Below are positions 16,055 to 27,100 of a DNA stretch of 64,000 nucleotides, piece after piece (position 1 is the stretch's first letter; every line of letters begins with the position of its first letter). The notes under the pieces were generated by a model that saw only the letters and a list, made by a program, of their open reading frames with translations, searched no databases and was not told the origin of the DNA. Both the position numbers and the translations under genes were made by a program. Source of the DNA: Pontiella desulfatans (GTDB lineage Bacteria > Verrucomicrobiota > Kiritimatiellia > Kiritimatiellales > Pontiellaceae); assembly GCF_900890425.1 (NCBI RefSeq), contig NZ_CAAHFG010000001.1, positions 1,922,001-1,986,000 on the forward strand, read 5' to 3'.

Positions 16055-19000
16055 TCAGTCCATTCGCACTCTGGCTCGGTAGCAGCGGTTTGATGTGTCG
16101 GCTGAATCGGAGAAATGAATCAAACCATTGATCCCCGTCCGGTTCGTCGTGAGTGTATTCCAGGTGGGAACATTTAGGGAGTCGCAGTATTCGATGTCAT
16201 AAACCCGCCCCGTAACCGTATCGACGGAAAACCCGAACCGATAGAACCCGTTAGAATTTGTTACATCCACTCCCTCAACCCTGAAATAGGTTGAGCTGTC
16301 CATTAATCCGGTTCCGGCAATGTATTCATTTAAGTCTGTGGCGCCATCCGAGTCGGTGTCCGTCGACAAGGCATCCGAACCAACCACCAAGAGTTCGACA
16401 TAGTCATCCAGGCCATCGCCATCGGTATCGCTTGAATATGGATCGGTTCCTGCACGAACCTCCTCCGCATCCGTTATTTGATCAAAATCCGAATCGAGCG
16501 GGTTGTCGAACTGCACAAACACTTCATCCAAGATTTGCCCTTGGTCGCCGGACAGTACGGCATAAAGTAATTCCGATGGAGCACCTAGGGCACCAGCTCC
16601 GAACCACCTGTTGGAAAAGGCAACGGAACCCCCCGGTGCCACCCCGCTTGAACCAACGGTTTCCAGCAAGTTGGTTCCGCCGGAAGCAGGGTGCAATTGA
16701 AATGCCAGTTCAAATGTTCCCGTTGCAGTTTCCAGGCCACGGTTTGTGACCACTGCATCGATTTGGTGCCAGCCATCGCCTAGCGGGGTTGCCTCAAGGA
16801 AGTCGATTTCGAGAACGGCTCCAGGTAGCGTCCAACGGGTTTCATTATTCGCGCGGTTCGCATCCGGGCATACCCCATCCGGATCAATCACTGCCAGAAC
16901 CTCATTCCATTCAAAGTCGGGACTGGTCAACCATTCCAGCGAAACGCACTGCCTTCCGCCACCCGGCAAAAACCCGATTGAGATATCTTGGAGCGCCCCG
17001 TTCGTGGGATCCCCAACATAAAACCTTACAAGGACATTCGACACCCCACTGCAACCATGGTTGACGACCCAGCTTTGAAGGGTAATGTAGTCGCCCACTT
17101 CCACTGGTGGACTAGACACAATCGCGCTGGCCGAAAAGGCCACATCAGACTCGATCCCATAGTCCAGCACACACAGGTCGGTTTGATCGACCTGGGGGGC
17201 ATCGTTTGTCCCCAGCGAATAAGAATCCCTATTATAGGCCAGTACAAGGGTGCCATTTTCAGCAAACAGCCCGTTGAACGCCCGCTCCACCTGGCTTGTG
17301 TTTTCCAGCAAAACAACCGGGTCACCCCATTGGTTATGAATCGGATCGTAATACACAATGTGCGGCTCTTGCTCTCCATCGGCATCCATCAGTTCCCACA
17401 CAATTCCGAGGTTGCCGTTGCCCGAGACCAGTTTGTATGCCGACGCAGAGCCGCTGGCAGGATCGCTACCGCACACTACCGCCCCTGCAAGGTCTGCCGA
17501 CTCCGCCAACATGAATTTTTCATCCTGCAACCAACTAATGAAAACCTGGCCGGTATCATCATAAACCGTTTGAGGATTGATGTCCTGAACCTCATTGGAC
17601 GTCAACTGCACCAACTCGCTCCAAGCAGTCCCATTCCAAGAGGCTCCAAACAACTCCTGATCGTTTTCCGTATCCTGATTGTCATCCAGATCAAGGCAGC
17701 AAACCCATAAACCTCGGTTTCCATCGAAGGCGAGGTCGCTCCAGAGCATCATCGGCAAATTCGTTGCAACGCTTGCGGGTTCCGACCATTCGGAGCCGTT
17801 GTACATCGAATATAGAACCGTATTGGGTGCGTTCGAGGAACCGACCAGGTCTTCATCCGTCCCGCGCACCCATGTCACCATAGCTGTTCCATTGCTTCCT
17901 GCCGCCGCATTGGGGGTGCGGTCCATTACCGTGTTGTCTGTCAGGTTGGTGGAACTCCAACTGGCTCCATCCCAGACCGCGACCGCAATTTCCTGATGGG
18001 GCAAAACGTCTTCGATTGCAATATCCACAGGGAAACCCATGGCGGAATTCTGCCATGCAAGGACAAGAAAAGCACCGCCCCCGGCAATTTCCGGTTCCGC
18101 ATCCAATGTGCCGTCATCCCAGACCGGGGTCGTTGCCGACCAAACACCCCCGGTCGCAGGACGGGTTTGCTCAACCAATACCAACCGGTTTTCTGAAGAC
18201 CGGACGGGGTCATCCATGAGCCAAACCAAACGCAATCCATCCCCAGCCTCGGCCAGTGCAGGGTTTGATTCGGGGAAAACCGATGGCACAACCACGTGGT
18301 TTTCCAAGTCATTGGCATCGACCGTAGCAGGAAGCTGCTGCGCCTTATAAAGATAATCCCGGGGCATGATCTCGAACCCCGCCATGGATGGTTCATGAAG
18401 CGCCTGCGAAATATCCGCCATGGTTGAAAGCTCAATCAACCCGTAATCTGCGTCTGCTGAATCCCCCAGCAAGTCATACGTTTCATCAACGCGGGTTCGC
18501 GTTCTCGTATAAAACAGAAATGTCGTCTTGGTCTTGACGAACCAGCCGAGCGACAGGTAGCCAAATGCCGGATCCTGGTTAACCTGCAGCCTCATCCTCA
18601 AGCGCCCGCCGAGGATGACCTCATAGCTGGCTACATCGGCGAAACCCAATCCACCAATGAGGGAAATCGCGACCTCGGCAGGGATCGCCAGTTCCCATAT
18701 CAACTCATCCTCCCAACCTATCATCGCTTCAGCGCCGGCCTTGCCTTCGACTTTCAACCGGACATATATGGGAAGCACCCCCAAATAGGCGGGAGGCGAT
18801 GTGTATTCGGACTCGAGGTACAACCTGGCTGCACCCCACACCTTCCATTCATCATTGTCTCCGACCGCATAGTCGCCACCCAACCGCCCCCCAAGTTCGC
18901 CCTCCAAAGTCAACGTGGTATCATTCCCCAATGGCTTCCACTTGGCATCCTTGGTCTTGCTTAGTGTCAGCGCAAAAGTCCCGTCGCTCGAAATGGAACC

Positions 19001-20368
19001 GGACATTGCCATCCCCACATCAAGGCTCAGTTTTTTATCCTTAACCGTTTTCTTGGGCAGCTTGACCTCTTTTTTCGCGACCCCCCATTCCAGCGGAACG
19101 GTTAGCGTATAGGTGACCACGCCATTTTTCCGATCCAGCTCAACGGAAAACATCTCAACGCCACCGATCCCGTACGAGTCGAACAAAACCGGCATGTATA
19201 TGATCCGGAAAGCGCACCGTACCCTATCCGACTGCGTGCCGTCGGCGGCCACGGCACGAACATATAATGACCGGCCTACACCAAATGCGCCAAGGTCGAT
19301 TTGGTAGGTGTTGCTGGATGACCGCTGGAGCTCAGTTCCGTCCGCTTTTTCAAAAACGATCACACCTGCCCCGAACCCGTTCCAGTCCACATCGACCGTG
19401 ACAACATCCTGAAGTTGAAAATCGGCAAGGAATGTCCCCGGCTTGAATTTGTTAAAGAACGTGCCCCAAACGGAGATGACCGGCTTGTCCCCCGCTGTCG
19501 TGTTCAGCTTTATGTTGTCAATCGATCCCGCATGTTCCTGAACAAGTATTTCTGAGTCTCCTCCTTCTACATTATCCTTCATCGGAAGCACATAAACGGA
19601 ACCATGTAGAAACGCTTCACGATCCCACACAGAATCCAGCGTATATGAAAAGCGTGTCCTGCCTCCAACCTCTGTACTCCCGCCCCAAAACTTATCAATC
19701 GGGTTAAGATCGGGATGTCGTGAATCCCGGAAAAGACAATCCAAATGCCGACTGAAGAACGTATATTCATAATCAGCAACCGCCCAATCGCCATAGCCGG
19801 CATAGTACCAATTGGACCAACCATCATGGGGTTGCTTCCGCAAGCCACTAATATGAAGATCGTACGGAACCATACACAACACTTCATCCTCCCCGCGGAA
19901 GGAAAACGTCACCTCATCGCTGAAAAAATTCGTCGAACCGGGAGCTGCCCTGTAGTAGTTCTTTATCCCACCACCGGCCACCTCCCATGCGGCCGCACGG
20001 ATATCACCATCGGGAGGGCAGTCTCCGCAAAACCGCTGGTATGCCTTAACCTCAACCTCAATCGATGTTGAATATTGATCAGGCCAATCCGCTCCGGCAT
20101 TCCAAACGACCTTGTGGTTGATGCCGTTGGAAATCCCGTCTCCGATATATCCGGAAAAACTGGAAGCAAGAATATTTGAGCCCGTATCCATAATGGTCAC
20201 AGCAACCTCGGAAACATCGTTACTGTCATCCGACAGGTCGTAGAAGATATCCACCAGTTGTGTTCCAACCCGCTGGTTCGCATGGACGTTGCTTACCCTG
20301 GGGTTGGTTGCAGATGCCTTCACTGAGACAAGGCAGATACAAACCGTGAACATGAGCCGTTTCATCAT
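16055..20368 (-). CDS. Large exported protein with thrombospondin-type-3 repeats and CARDB-like domains
   Basis: A 1437-residue secreted protein. A signal peptide covers about residues 1-20 (MKRLMFTVCICLVSVKASA). The middle part is beta-rich, including a region like a WD/propeller-type text (about 720-1060). At about 1090-1300 are two CARDB-like Ig domains. Calcium-binding DxDxDG loops follow (DSDFDQITDAEE, DTDGDGLDDY, DTDSDGATDL), then a final beta domain with VTGRVYDIEYCDSLNVPTW and an RCYRARVRMD end. Its ATG overlaps the stop of the upstream PEP-CTERM gene (ATGA), so the two form a unit. The substrate or role is unknown; surface adhesion or enzyme display is possible. Confidence 0.82.
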   Translation of the reverse strand: MMKRLMFTVCICLVSVKASATNPRVSNVHANQRVGTQLVDIFYDLSDDSNDVSEVAVTIMDTGSNILASSFSGYIGDGISNGINHKVVWNAGADWPDQYSTSIEVEVKAYQRFCGDCPPDGDIRAAAWEVAGGGIKNYYRAAPGSTNFFSDEVTFSFRGEDEVLCMVPYDLHISGLRKQPHDGWSNWYYAGYGDWAVADYEYTFFSRHLDCLFRDSRHPDLNPIDKFWGGSTEVGGRTRFSYTLDSVWDREAFLHGSVYVLPMKDNVEGGDSEILVQEHAGSIDNIKLNTTAGDKPVISVWGTFFNKFKPGTFLADFQLQDVVTVDVDWNGFGAGVIVFEKADGTELQRSSSNTYQIDLGAFGVGRSLYVRAVAADGTQSDRVRCAFRIIYMPVLFDSYGIGGVEMFSVELDRKNGVVTYTLTVPLEWGVAKKEVKLPKKTVKDKKLSLDVGMAMSGSISSDGTFALTLSKTKDAKWKPLGNDTTLTLEGELGGRLGGDYAVGDNDEWKVWGAARLYLESEYTSPPAYLGVLPIYVRLKVEGKAGAEAMIGWEDELIWELAIPAEVAISLIGGLGFADVASYEVILGGRLRMRLQVNQDPAFGYLSLGWFVKTKTTFLFYTRTRTRVDETYDLLGDSADADYGLIELSTMADISQALHEPSMAGFEIMPRDYLYKAQQLPATVDANDLENHVVVPSVFPESNPALAEAGDGLRLVWLMDDPVRSSENRLVLVEQTRPATGGVWSATTPVWDDGTLDAEPEIAGGGAFLVLAWQNSAMGFPVDIAIEDVLPHQEIAVAVWDGASWSSTNLTDNTVMDRTPNAAAGSNGTAMVTWVRGTDEDLVGSSNAPNTVLYSMYNGSEWSEPASVATNLPMMLWSDLAFDGNRGLWVCCLDLDDNQDTENDQELFGASWNGTAWSELVQLTSNEVQDINPQTVYDDTGQVFISWLQDEKFMLAESADLAGAVVCGSDPASGSASAYKLVSGNGNLGIVWELMDADGEQEPHIVYYDPIHNQWGDPVVLLENTSQVERAFNGLFAENGTLVLAYNRDSYSLGTNDAPQVDQTDLCVLDYGIESDVAFSASAIVSSPPVEVGDYITLQSWVVNHGCSGVSNVLVRFYVGDPTNGALQDISIGFLPGGGRQCVSLEWLTSPDFEWNEVLAVIDPDGVCPDANRANNETRWTLPGAVLEIDFLEATPLGDGWHQIDAVVTNRGLETATGTFELAFQLHPASGGTNLLETVGSSGVAPGGSVAFSNRWFGAGALGAPSELLYAVLSGDQGQILDEVFVQFDNPLDSDFDQITDAEEVRAGTDPYSSDTDGDGLDDYVELLVVGSDALSTDTDSDGATDLNEYIAGTGLMDSSTYFRVEGVDVTNSNGFYRFGFSVDTVTGRVYDIEYCDSLNVPTWNTLTTNRTGINGLIHFSDSADTSNRCYRARVRMD

Positions 20369-20925
20369 ACAGTCCTCACATACCGCGGGGTCATTTTGCG
20401 CTCCTCGATGAGCGCCTGGCGTTTCTGCCTACCCAAAAACAAGCCTACCGCACCAATCATAAAAAGAGTGGCCGCTTCCGGCTCAGGAACAGATGCAGTC
20501 ATGTATTCGCCTGCCACGATGGTGTGGGCATCGATTTGGAGGATGTCTACCGAACCGCGCAACACATCGATTTTGAACACCCCCTGCAAATCCCCCCATT
20601 TGACATCGGAGGTCAAACCCATGCCGGCAAGGGCGTGCCCCGACGCCCCGTTGTTCGTATACGATTTCGCGAAGAACGCTGCGTCCAGCAAACCATCTTC
20701 GAACAGGGTAACACGATAGACCTCATCGGAACCCAATTGGCCGATATCCAAATCCCACACCGTGTACATGTGGTGGACAGGCTCGATCCAAGGCACACCG
20801 GGGGAATCAAAGATGCCTGAATGGATCGGCCAGGTGAACGATTCGCCCTGGTGCAGAATCAGCCCGGCATGGGCAGAAACACCCATGGAAAAGCAGGTAA
20901 TGAGGAAGGCCTTTTTTATGCACAT
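20365..20925 (-). CDS. PEP-CTERM sorting-domain protein
   Basis: A 186-residue exported protein: signal peptide in about residues 1-22 (MCIKKAFLITCFSMGVSAHA), a beta-rich body of no recognised family, and a C-terminal VPEPEAATLFMIGAVGLFLG sorting tail followed by a basic RQKRQ stretch and an unusual about 15-residue extension. PEP-CTERM tails are recognised by exosortase for surface anchoring; no exosortase is in the window. Start at 20925 has GGAG six bases upstream. Translationally coupled to the 1437-residue protein. Confidence 0.85.
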   Translation of the reverse strand: MCIKKAFLITCFSMGVSAHAGLILHQGESFTWPIHSGIFDSPGVPWIEPVHHMYTVWDLDIGQLGSDEVYRVTLFEDGLLDAAFFAKSYTNNGASGHALAGMGLTSDVKWGDLQGVFKIDVLRGSVDILQIDAHTIVAGEYMTASVPEPEAATLFMIGAVGLFLGRQKRQALIEERKMTPRYVRTV

Positions 20926-21155
20926 AACACGCTCCTTCACCTCTTGTTGGTCGCGAAGGCTTTCCTACTCCCCGCACCTGCCAACATCAAGAAATAAACC
21001 ATTTGTTATTTTTATGCATTATCTTACCCTTTTAGTCATGTTTCCCGGAAAGGTATTTAAGTCCTGGCATTGTGCTAAAATAAGGCGAACTAGCCCTGAA
21101 TAAATGGTTGCGCACATCGTTGCAACGGGGCTTCGCTTTCCATATTGTGCCCTAC

Positions 21156-22475
21156 ATGCAAACGATACTGATCACCAACGCCAATCTCGTAAACGAAGGT
21201 TCCACCACGGCCTCCGATCTGTTCATCAAGAACGGCCGCATTGAAAAGATCGCGCCCAGCCTGACCAACCAAGCGGCCGACACCGTCATCGACGCCAAGG
21301 GCAAGGCGCTGCTGCCGGGCATGATCGACTGCCACGTCCACTGCCGCGACCCGGGACTCGAGCAAAAGGCCGACCTCCACTCCGAAACGCGCGCGGCGGT
21401 TGCCGGCGGCGTCACCTCCATCATGGAAATGCCCAACACCAAGCCGGCGGCCATCACCAATGCCATTCTTGAAGACAAGTTCGCCCTCGCCGCCACCCGG
21501 TGCGTTGCGAACTATTCCTTCCACCTCGGCGCCTCGAACAACAACATCGACGAGCTGCTGGCGATGGATCCGAAAACCGTTTGTGGAGTCAAACTCTTCA
21601 TGGGCGCCTCCACCGGCGGACTGCTGGTTGATCGGATGGAACAGTTGGAAAACATTTTCGGAAGGATCGAGGTTCCCATTTCCTTGCACTGCGAAGACAC
21701 CAACACCATCCGCGAAAACGAAAAGGCCGCGCGCGAGAAATATGGCGAAGACATTCCCTTTTCCGAGCACCCGAACATTCGTTCCGAGGAAGCGTGCTAC
21801 CGCTCCACCGCCCTCGCCGTCGAACTGGCCACCAGATATAATTCCCGGATCCACGTGCTGCACCTGACCACCGCAAAGGAACTGGAACTGTTCCAGGCCG
21901 GTTCGGTCGAGGGGAAGAAAATCACCGCCGAAGCCTGTCCGCACATGCTCTGGTTTTCCTCCGACGACTACGCCGAAAAAGGGGCGTTGATCAAATGCAA
22001 CCCGTCCATCAAGACGCCCGCCGACCGCGCGGCCCTGCGGGACGCCGTGAAGAGTGGATTGATCGACACCATCGGCACCGACCATGCACCGCACCTCTTC
22101 GAAGAAAAGCAAAACCCGTACGGTTCCGCCCCCTCTGGCCTACCCCTCATCCAAAGCGCGATGGCCACAGCCATTGAGTTGTTCCCGCTCGAAACCGTTG
22201 CCGAAAAAACCGCGCACAATCCGGCACGGATTTTCCAAGTGGAGAAGCGCGGCTTCCTCCGCGAAGGCTACTGGGCGGATTTAACCCTGGTCGACACCGA
22301 AACACCGACCACGGTCACCAAGGAAAACACGCTCTACAAATGCGGCTGGTCGCCCTTCGAAGGCGTCACGTTCAAGTCCTCCATCATCGCAACGCTCGTC
22401 AACGGGCAGATTGCCTATGCCGACGGACAGGTCAACGGTGCCGTCCGCGGGCAACGGTTGTTGTTCGATCGCTAA
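21156..22475 (+). CDS. pyrC: Dihydroorotase
   Basis: Catalyses reversible cyclisation of carbamoyl-aspartate to dihydroorotate in pyrimidine synthesis. A 439-residue class I (PyrC/allantoinase-like amidohydrolase) enzyme with the zinc motif DCHVHCRDPG, GVKLFMGASTGG around the carbamylated-lysine strand, HCED, LHLTTAKE and TDHAPH. The start at 21156 gives the family's typical MQTILITNANLVNE opening; the upstream extension is unsupported. It stands alone on the + strand, with its 3' end overlapping a putative - strand gene. Confidence 0.93.
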   Translation: MQTILITNANLVNEGSTTASDLFIKNGRIEKIAPSLTNQAADTVIDAKGKALLPGMIDCHVHCRDPGLEQKADLHSETRAAVAGGVTSIMEMPNTKPAAITNAILEDKFALAATRCVANYSFHLGASNNNIDELLAMDPKTVCGVKLFMGASTGGLLVDRMEQLENIFGRIEVPISLHCEDTNTIRENEKAAREKYGEDIPFSEHPNIRSEEACYRSTALAVELATRYNSRIHVLHLTTAKELELFQAGSVEGKKITAEACPHMLWFSSDDYAEKGALIKCNPSIKTPADRAALRDAVKSGLIDTIGTDHAPHLFEEKQNPYGSAPSGLPLIQSAMATAIELFPLETVAEKTAHNPARIFQVEKRGFLREGYWADLTLVDTETPTTVTKENTLYKCGWSPFEGVTFKSSIIATLVNGQIAYADGQVNGAVRGQRLLFDR

Positions 22476-22736
22476 ACGCTGCGCTGCGCCGTGTTTCTCG
22501 CCATCCAGCAATTGGATCGCGGCAAACAAGCCAATGGCTCCAACGCCCATCATTCCTAAAACAGAGGACGCCAGCAGGGCCGACCAGTTGAAGGAAACGC
22601 CCAGCGCCGCTTCGATCCAATGCGGCAGCGTGTTGCCTCCAAAAGGAACCACCGACCAGAGCACGCCGGCCAGGAATGCCAGGAAGACGAGTGTTCCGGA
22701 AATCCTTAGACCCCCCTCGAGAATTCGCGGTTTCAT
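22281..22736 (-). CDS. Possible small membrane protein behind the efflux operon
   Basis: A 151-residue frame with an N-terminal basic stretch and two clear hydrophobic helices within residues 10-77 (ISGTLVFLAFLAGVLWSVV and a second, SALLASSVLGMMGVGAIGLF). Its last about 65 codons are antisense to the dihydroorotase 3' end and look like shadow sequence. It starts 44 bases after the TolC-like stop on the same strand, so it may be the last gene of the efflux operon. No family recognised; the real 3' end is uncertain. Confidence 0.45.
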   Translation of the reverse strand: MKPRILEGGLRISGTLVFLAFLAGVLWSVVPFGGNTLPHWIEAALGVSFNWSALLASSVLGMMGVGAIGLFAAIQLLDGEKHGAAQRLAIEQQPLPADGTVDLSVGIGNLPVDERCDDGGLERDAFEGRPAAFVERVFLGDRGRCFGVDQG

Positions 22737-22779
22737 TGGCTAGCTCCGTTGAATGAACCTTCAAATTTGCGTAGCAGAA

Positions 22780-24087
22780 TCATAGGGACTCCAACACCCG
22801 GCCCGTCTCGATATCGAGTTCATTGAGGATCAACCGGTAGGCAATGTAGGACGAGGAATACGCTCCCCTTGCCCGAACGAGATCGGTCTGGGCTTCGTTC
22901 AGGCGAGTGATGGATGCCATGCCGGCTTTGTAGGATTTTTCCACACTGTCGCGCACCTTGATCGACAGGTCGTGGATTTTTTCCTGCCGCTCGAAAACGG
23001 CCTTGGCGGTTTCGGCTTCATTGATCCGTTGTCGGAGCCCGGAGCGGATGGAAAGGCGCAACGCTTCCTGCTGTTCCTCCAGTGCGCGCATTTCGGCCTG
23101 CGCCTGCTTGACCGCATTAACCTTGCGGCCGCCGGCGAACAAATCCCACGAAGCCGCAACCCCGACATAGGAGTCGTAGTTGCCATGCTGTTCAATATTC
23201 CCCCAGCCTTCCTTGTCGGTATAGTTGACTTCGCCAACGGCGGCGACCTTGGGCATGAGGTCGCCTTTGGCGGCGCGCACCTGCTGGGCCAGCACGAGCT
23301 GGCCGGACGTGATGGCCTTGAAGTCGGGGCGGTGCGCCAGCGCATATTGCAGCTCGCCATCCATGGAGGGAACACGTCCCGGAGCGGCGAAGTCGATCGA
23401 AACGGGGCGCATGCCTTCCGGCAATCCGGCCTCGGGCAATGCCATCAACTCGGCCAGCACGGTGCAGCCGACGGCATAGTCGAGCCGGGCCTGCAACGCC
23501 GTGCTTTCGGCCTGCAGGGCGCGGATGGAAAAGTTGTGGACATCGGCCTCCGGCAGTGCCCCGGCCAGGAACCGTTTGCGGGCATCTTCCTCCAGGTTTT
23601 TGTTATAGGCATGGTCGCGCTCGGCAATGGCCACGTTCTGGCGCGCAAGTTGTGCCTGCCGGAAGGAAACGGTTGCCGAAAGAATCAACAGTCGGCGGGT
23701 TTCTTCTGAAAGTTCCTTGCTTTGCCGAACCCCGTATTTGGCGCCGAGGGAGCGGGCTTCGCGGGCAAAGCCGTCGAACAGCAGCCAGTTGCCCTGCATG
23801 CCGGCGGCGGCCTGCTTGAAGCTGTCGGAAAAACGGACGTCGGGCATCGAATCCGGATGCAGGCTTGCATCGATATGGCCATAGCTTCCCGTCATGGAGA
23901 TCGTCGGGAGATAGGCCGAGCGCACCTGCTTGAGCACCGCCTCGGCGGCGGCAATGCGCTGGAGCGATTCCCGTACCGACGGGTTCGCCGCCAGCACCAT
24001 CGACCGCACCTCGGCCAGCGACAGGCCGTTGGTTTGGGCCAATAGCATAGAAGGAATCAAGGTGAATAGTACGAATAGAGTTTTCAT
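22780..24087 (-). CDS. TolC-family outer membrane efflux protein
   Basis: The outer-membrane channel of a tripartite efflux pump. It has a signal peptide (MKTLFVLFTLIPSMLLA) and two internally related OEP halves with long coiled-coil helices (about 40-200 and 220-420), with the family opening NGLSLAEVRSMVLAANPSVRE near the N-terminus and AYSSSYIAYRLILNELDIETG near the C-terminus. The length of 435 is typical. GAGGA precedes the ATG at 24087; the upstream TTG in frame is not used. It follows the RND gene after a 107-base gap containing an inverted repeat. Confidence 0.9.
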   Translation of the reverse strand: MKTLFVLFTLIPSMLLAQTNGLSLAEVRSMVLAANPSVRESLQRIAAAEAVLKQVRSAYLPTISMTGSYGHIDASLHPDSMPDVRFSDSFKQAAAGMQGNWLLFDGFAREARSLGAKYGVRQSKELSEETRRLLILSATVSFRQAQLARQNVAIAERDHAYNKNLEEDARKRFLAGALPEADVHNFSIRALQAESTALQARLDYAVGCTVLAELMALPEAGLPEGMRPVSIDFAAPGRVPSMDGELQYALAHRPDFKAITSGQLVLAQQVRAAKGDLMPKVAAVGEVNYTDKEGWGNIEQHGNYDSYVGVAASWDLFAGGRKVNAVKQAQAEMRALEEQQEALRLSIRSGLRQRINEAETAKAVFERQEKIHDLSIKVRDSVEKSYKAGMASITRLNEAQTDLVRARGAYSSSYIAYRLILNELDIETGRVLESL

Positions 24088-24100
24088 GGTTGTCCTCAAT

Positions 24101-24180
24101 TAAGAATTAAGATTTCAGAATGAAGAATGAATAGCCTGCCCTTGCGGATGCAGACTGGTATTGATTCTTCATTCTTAATT
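24101..24180. repeat. Intergenic inverted repeat (AAGAATTAAG/AGAATGAAGAAT type)
   Basis: AGAATGAAGAAT (24117-24128) and ATTCTTCATTCT (24164-24175) are perfect complements, with AAGAATTAAG and CTTAATTCTT extending the arms. The motif is partly repeated again to 24195. It lies between the RND stop and the TolC-like start and could make a strong hairpin that modulates expression inside the operon. Confidence 0.7.
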
Positions 24181-24194
24181 CTTCGTTCTTCATT

Positions 24195-27100
24195 CTATAG
24201 ATGGGTTTTGTCGACCTTGATGCGGTAGACCAGCGTGTAGACCACCGGCACGATGATCAGCGTCAGGAACGTGGCGGCGAACAGGCCGCCCATAATGGTT
24301 ACCGCCATGCCGGAATAGAGCGCGTCGGCCAGCAACGGCGCCATGCCGAGGATGGTGGTTCCCGCCGCCATGATGACGGGACGCATACGACTGACGGATG
24401 AATCGAGCACCGCTTTGTAGGGCTCAACGTCCCGCCTAAGCTGCAATTCGATTTCGTCGATCAGAACCACGGCGTTCTTGATGAGCATGCCGGACAGGCC
24501 TAGGAACCCGAGGATGCTCATGAAGCCGAACGGCATACCGGTGAGCAGCAGCGCGGCGGTGACGCCAATGATCGAGAGCGGCACGCACATGAAGATGATC
24601 AGAGGGCGCCGAACCGAGTTGAACAGCCAGATCGTGATCACGAACATGCCCAACAGGCAGATCGGGAAGGTGGCCGCCAACGGGGCCTGGGCTTCGGCCG
24701 ATTCCTCGAACTCGCCGGCCCATTCAAAGCGATAGCCGGGTGGCAGCTCAAGCCCTTCGATCTGTTCTGCAATCTTCAGGCGCAGGGTGTCGGGCAAGCC
24801 ATAGACCGGATTGCAACGCGCGGTGATGGTGTTGAGGCGGTCGCGGCGCATCACATAGGGCCACTCCCATTCGCTTTCGATCTCGGTGACCACCTGGCGG
24901 ATCGGCACGAATGCGCGGTTGCCCGAACTCCACACCTGCACATCGTCGAAGTTGTCAACCGTGCTGCGCTCGGATTCGGGGGGGCGCATCATGATCGGAA
25001 TCATTTCGTTGCCTTCGCGATAAAGGCCGGACACCATGCCGTTGAAGTTGAGCTGGAGCGATTGCGCGAGATCGGCACGGGTTACGCCAACGCGGCGCGC
25101 CTGCGTTTCGGAAAACTCGGGGCGCAACACCTGAACCGGCTGGCGCCAATCGAGGCGGGCATCCTTGGCGGTTGGTTCGGCACGCATGATTTCGACCGCC
25201 TGCCTGCCGAGTTCCTCCAGCACCTGCTTGTCCGGGCCGAAGAACCGGGCCTCGACATAGAACGCGAGCGGCGGCCCGTTGGGGATGGTGCTGCAATAGG
25301 GTTCGGCCTTGGGAAAGTTTTTCTTCAAGTAGGCATCGATCTCCTTCACCAGATCCGAGATGCCGTGGTAGTCCTCGGTCTCGATCAACAGCATGCCGTA
25401 GCTCGGGTCGGCGGTTTCATAGTTGTACGACAACATGAAGCGCAAGGTACCCTCCCCGGCGAACGAGCTGGTTTGCTTCACGCCTTCGAGCGAACGCACA
25501 TAGGCATCGATCTTTTCCAGATCCTCCGCCGTGCGGTCGATATGCGTGCCGGCAGGTCGCCAGTAGTTAATGTAGAAGTAGGGGGTTGGCGATCCCGGGA
25601 AAAAGGCTTGCGGCACCTTCTTGAATCCGGCCATGGCGGCCACCAGCAAGACGACGGTCGTGGCCACGGTGATGAAACGATGGTGGATGGCGAGGTGCAG
25701 CAGCTTGCGGTAGCGGCGGAACATCGGCTTATCGTAGGGGTCTTCGCCGTGCGTATCCGGAATCTTGAGGAACCAGACGCAGAAGAGCGGCGTGATGGTG
25801 ACGGCCAGCACCCAGCTGATCAGCAACGACATCGCCATTACGTCGAAGAGCGAACGGCAGAACTCGCCGATGTTGCCCGGCGCAAAGCCGATGGCCGTGA
25901 AGGCGAGGATCGAGACGAAGGTTGCGCCGAGCAATGGCCACTGCGTATCGCGCACCACGTCCTGGGCGGCATCTTCGCGGCTCTCGCCGCGCTCGACGCG
26001 GATGAGGATACCGTCGGCCACCACAATGGCGTTATCCACCAGCATGCCCAGCGCAAGAATCAGCGCACCCAACGAAATCTTCTGCAGGTCGATATCCATG
26101 ATCTGCATACCGAGAAGCGTTCCGCTGATGTTCAGCAGCAGCACCGCCCCGATCAGCAATCCGCTCTGCCACCCCATGAAAAACATCAGCAGCACCACAA
26201 CGATAACAACGGCTTCGATCAGGTTAAGCACGAAACCGTTGACGGCGGACGTTACCATTTCGCTCTGGTAGTAGATCGAGTTCAGCTCCATCCCCTCGGG
26301 ACGGGTTTGTTCGAGTTCGGCCAGCTTGACCTTGATGGACTCGCCCATGGTTACGACGTTGCCGCCCGCCACCGTGGAGATACCGATGCCGATGGCCGGG
26401 GCGCCGTTGAAGTTCATGATCTGGCGTTTGGGATCGTAGTAACCCCGGCGGACGGTGGCGATGTCCCCGAGGCGGACGAGCTCGTCGCCTCCACCGACGA
26501 AAAGGTCGGAGATGACTTGTTCGCTGGCGAGGTCGCCCGTGGGCGTAATACGCATATAGTTTCCGTCGATCTCAACCTTGCCACTGGGCTGCACCACGTT
26601 CTGGGCCTGCATCGTTCCGGCAATCTGCTCGGGAGAAAGCCCCAACTCGGTGATCCGCGCCCGGTCGAACTCGACATAGATCACCTCCTGCTGCAACCCC
26701 CAGAAGGCAATCTTCGCCACGTCGTCGCAGTGCAGCAGTTCCGTCTTGAGATCCTCCGCGTATTCCTTGAGCTCGGCATAGGAATAGTCCCCGCCGGTCA
26801 AGGCGAAGAAAACCCCGTAGACATCGCCGAAGTCGTCGTTGACGATCGAAGGCCCCGCGCCGGGCGGCAGCTGCCCCTGCATATCGCCGATTTTCTTGCG
26901 CAATTCGTCCCAGATCTGGGGGAGTTCCGTGCTGGTATAGGTGTCCCGGACATCGACGTAGACGATCGAGACGCCTTCCATCGAGGTGGAGTAGACCTCC
27001 TTGAGCTGGCTCATCGACTGGATGGCGACCTCGATCGGATCGGTGACCTCCTCCTCGACTTCGGTCGGGCTCGCGCCGGGATATTGCGTGACCACCAGCG

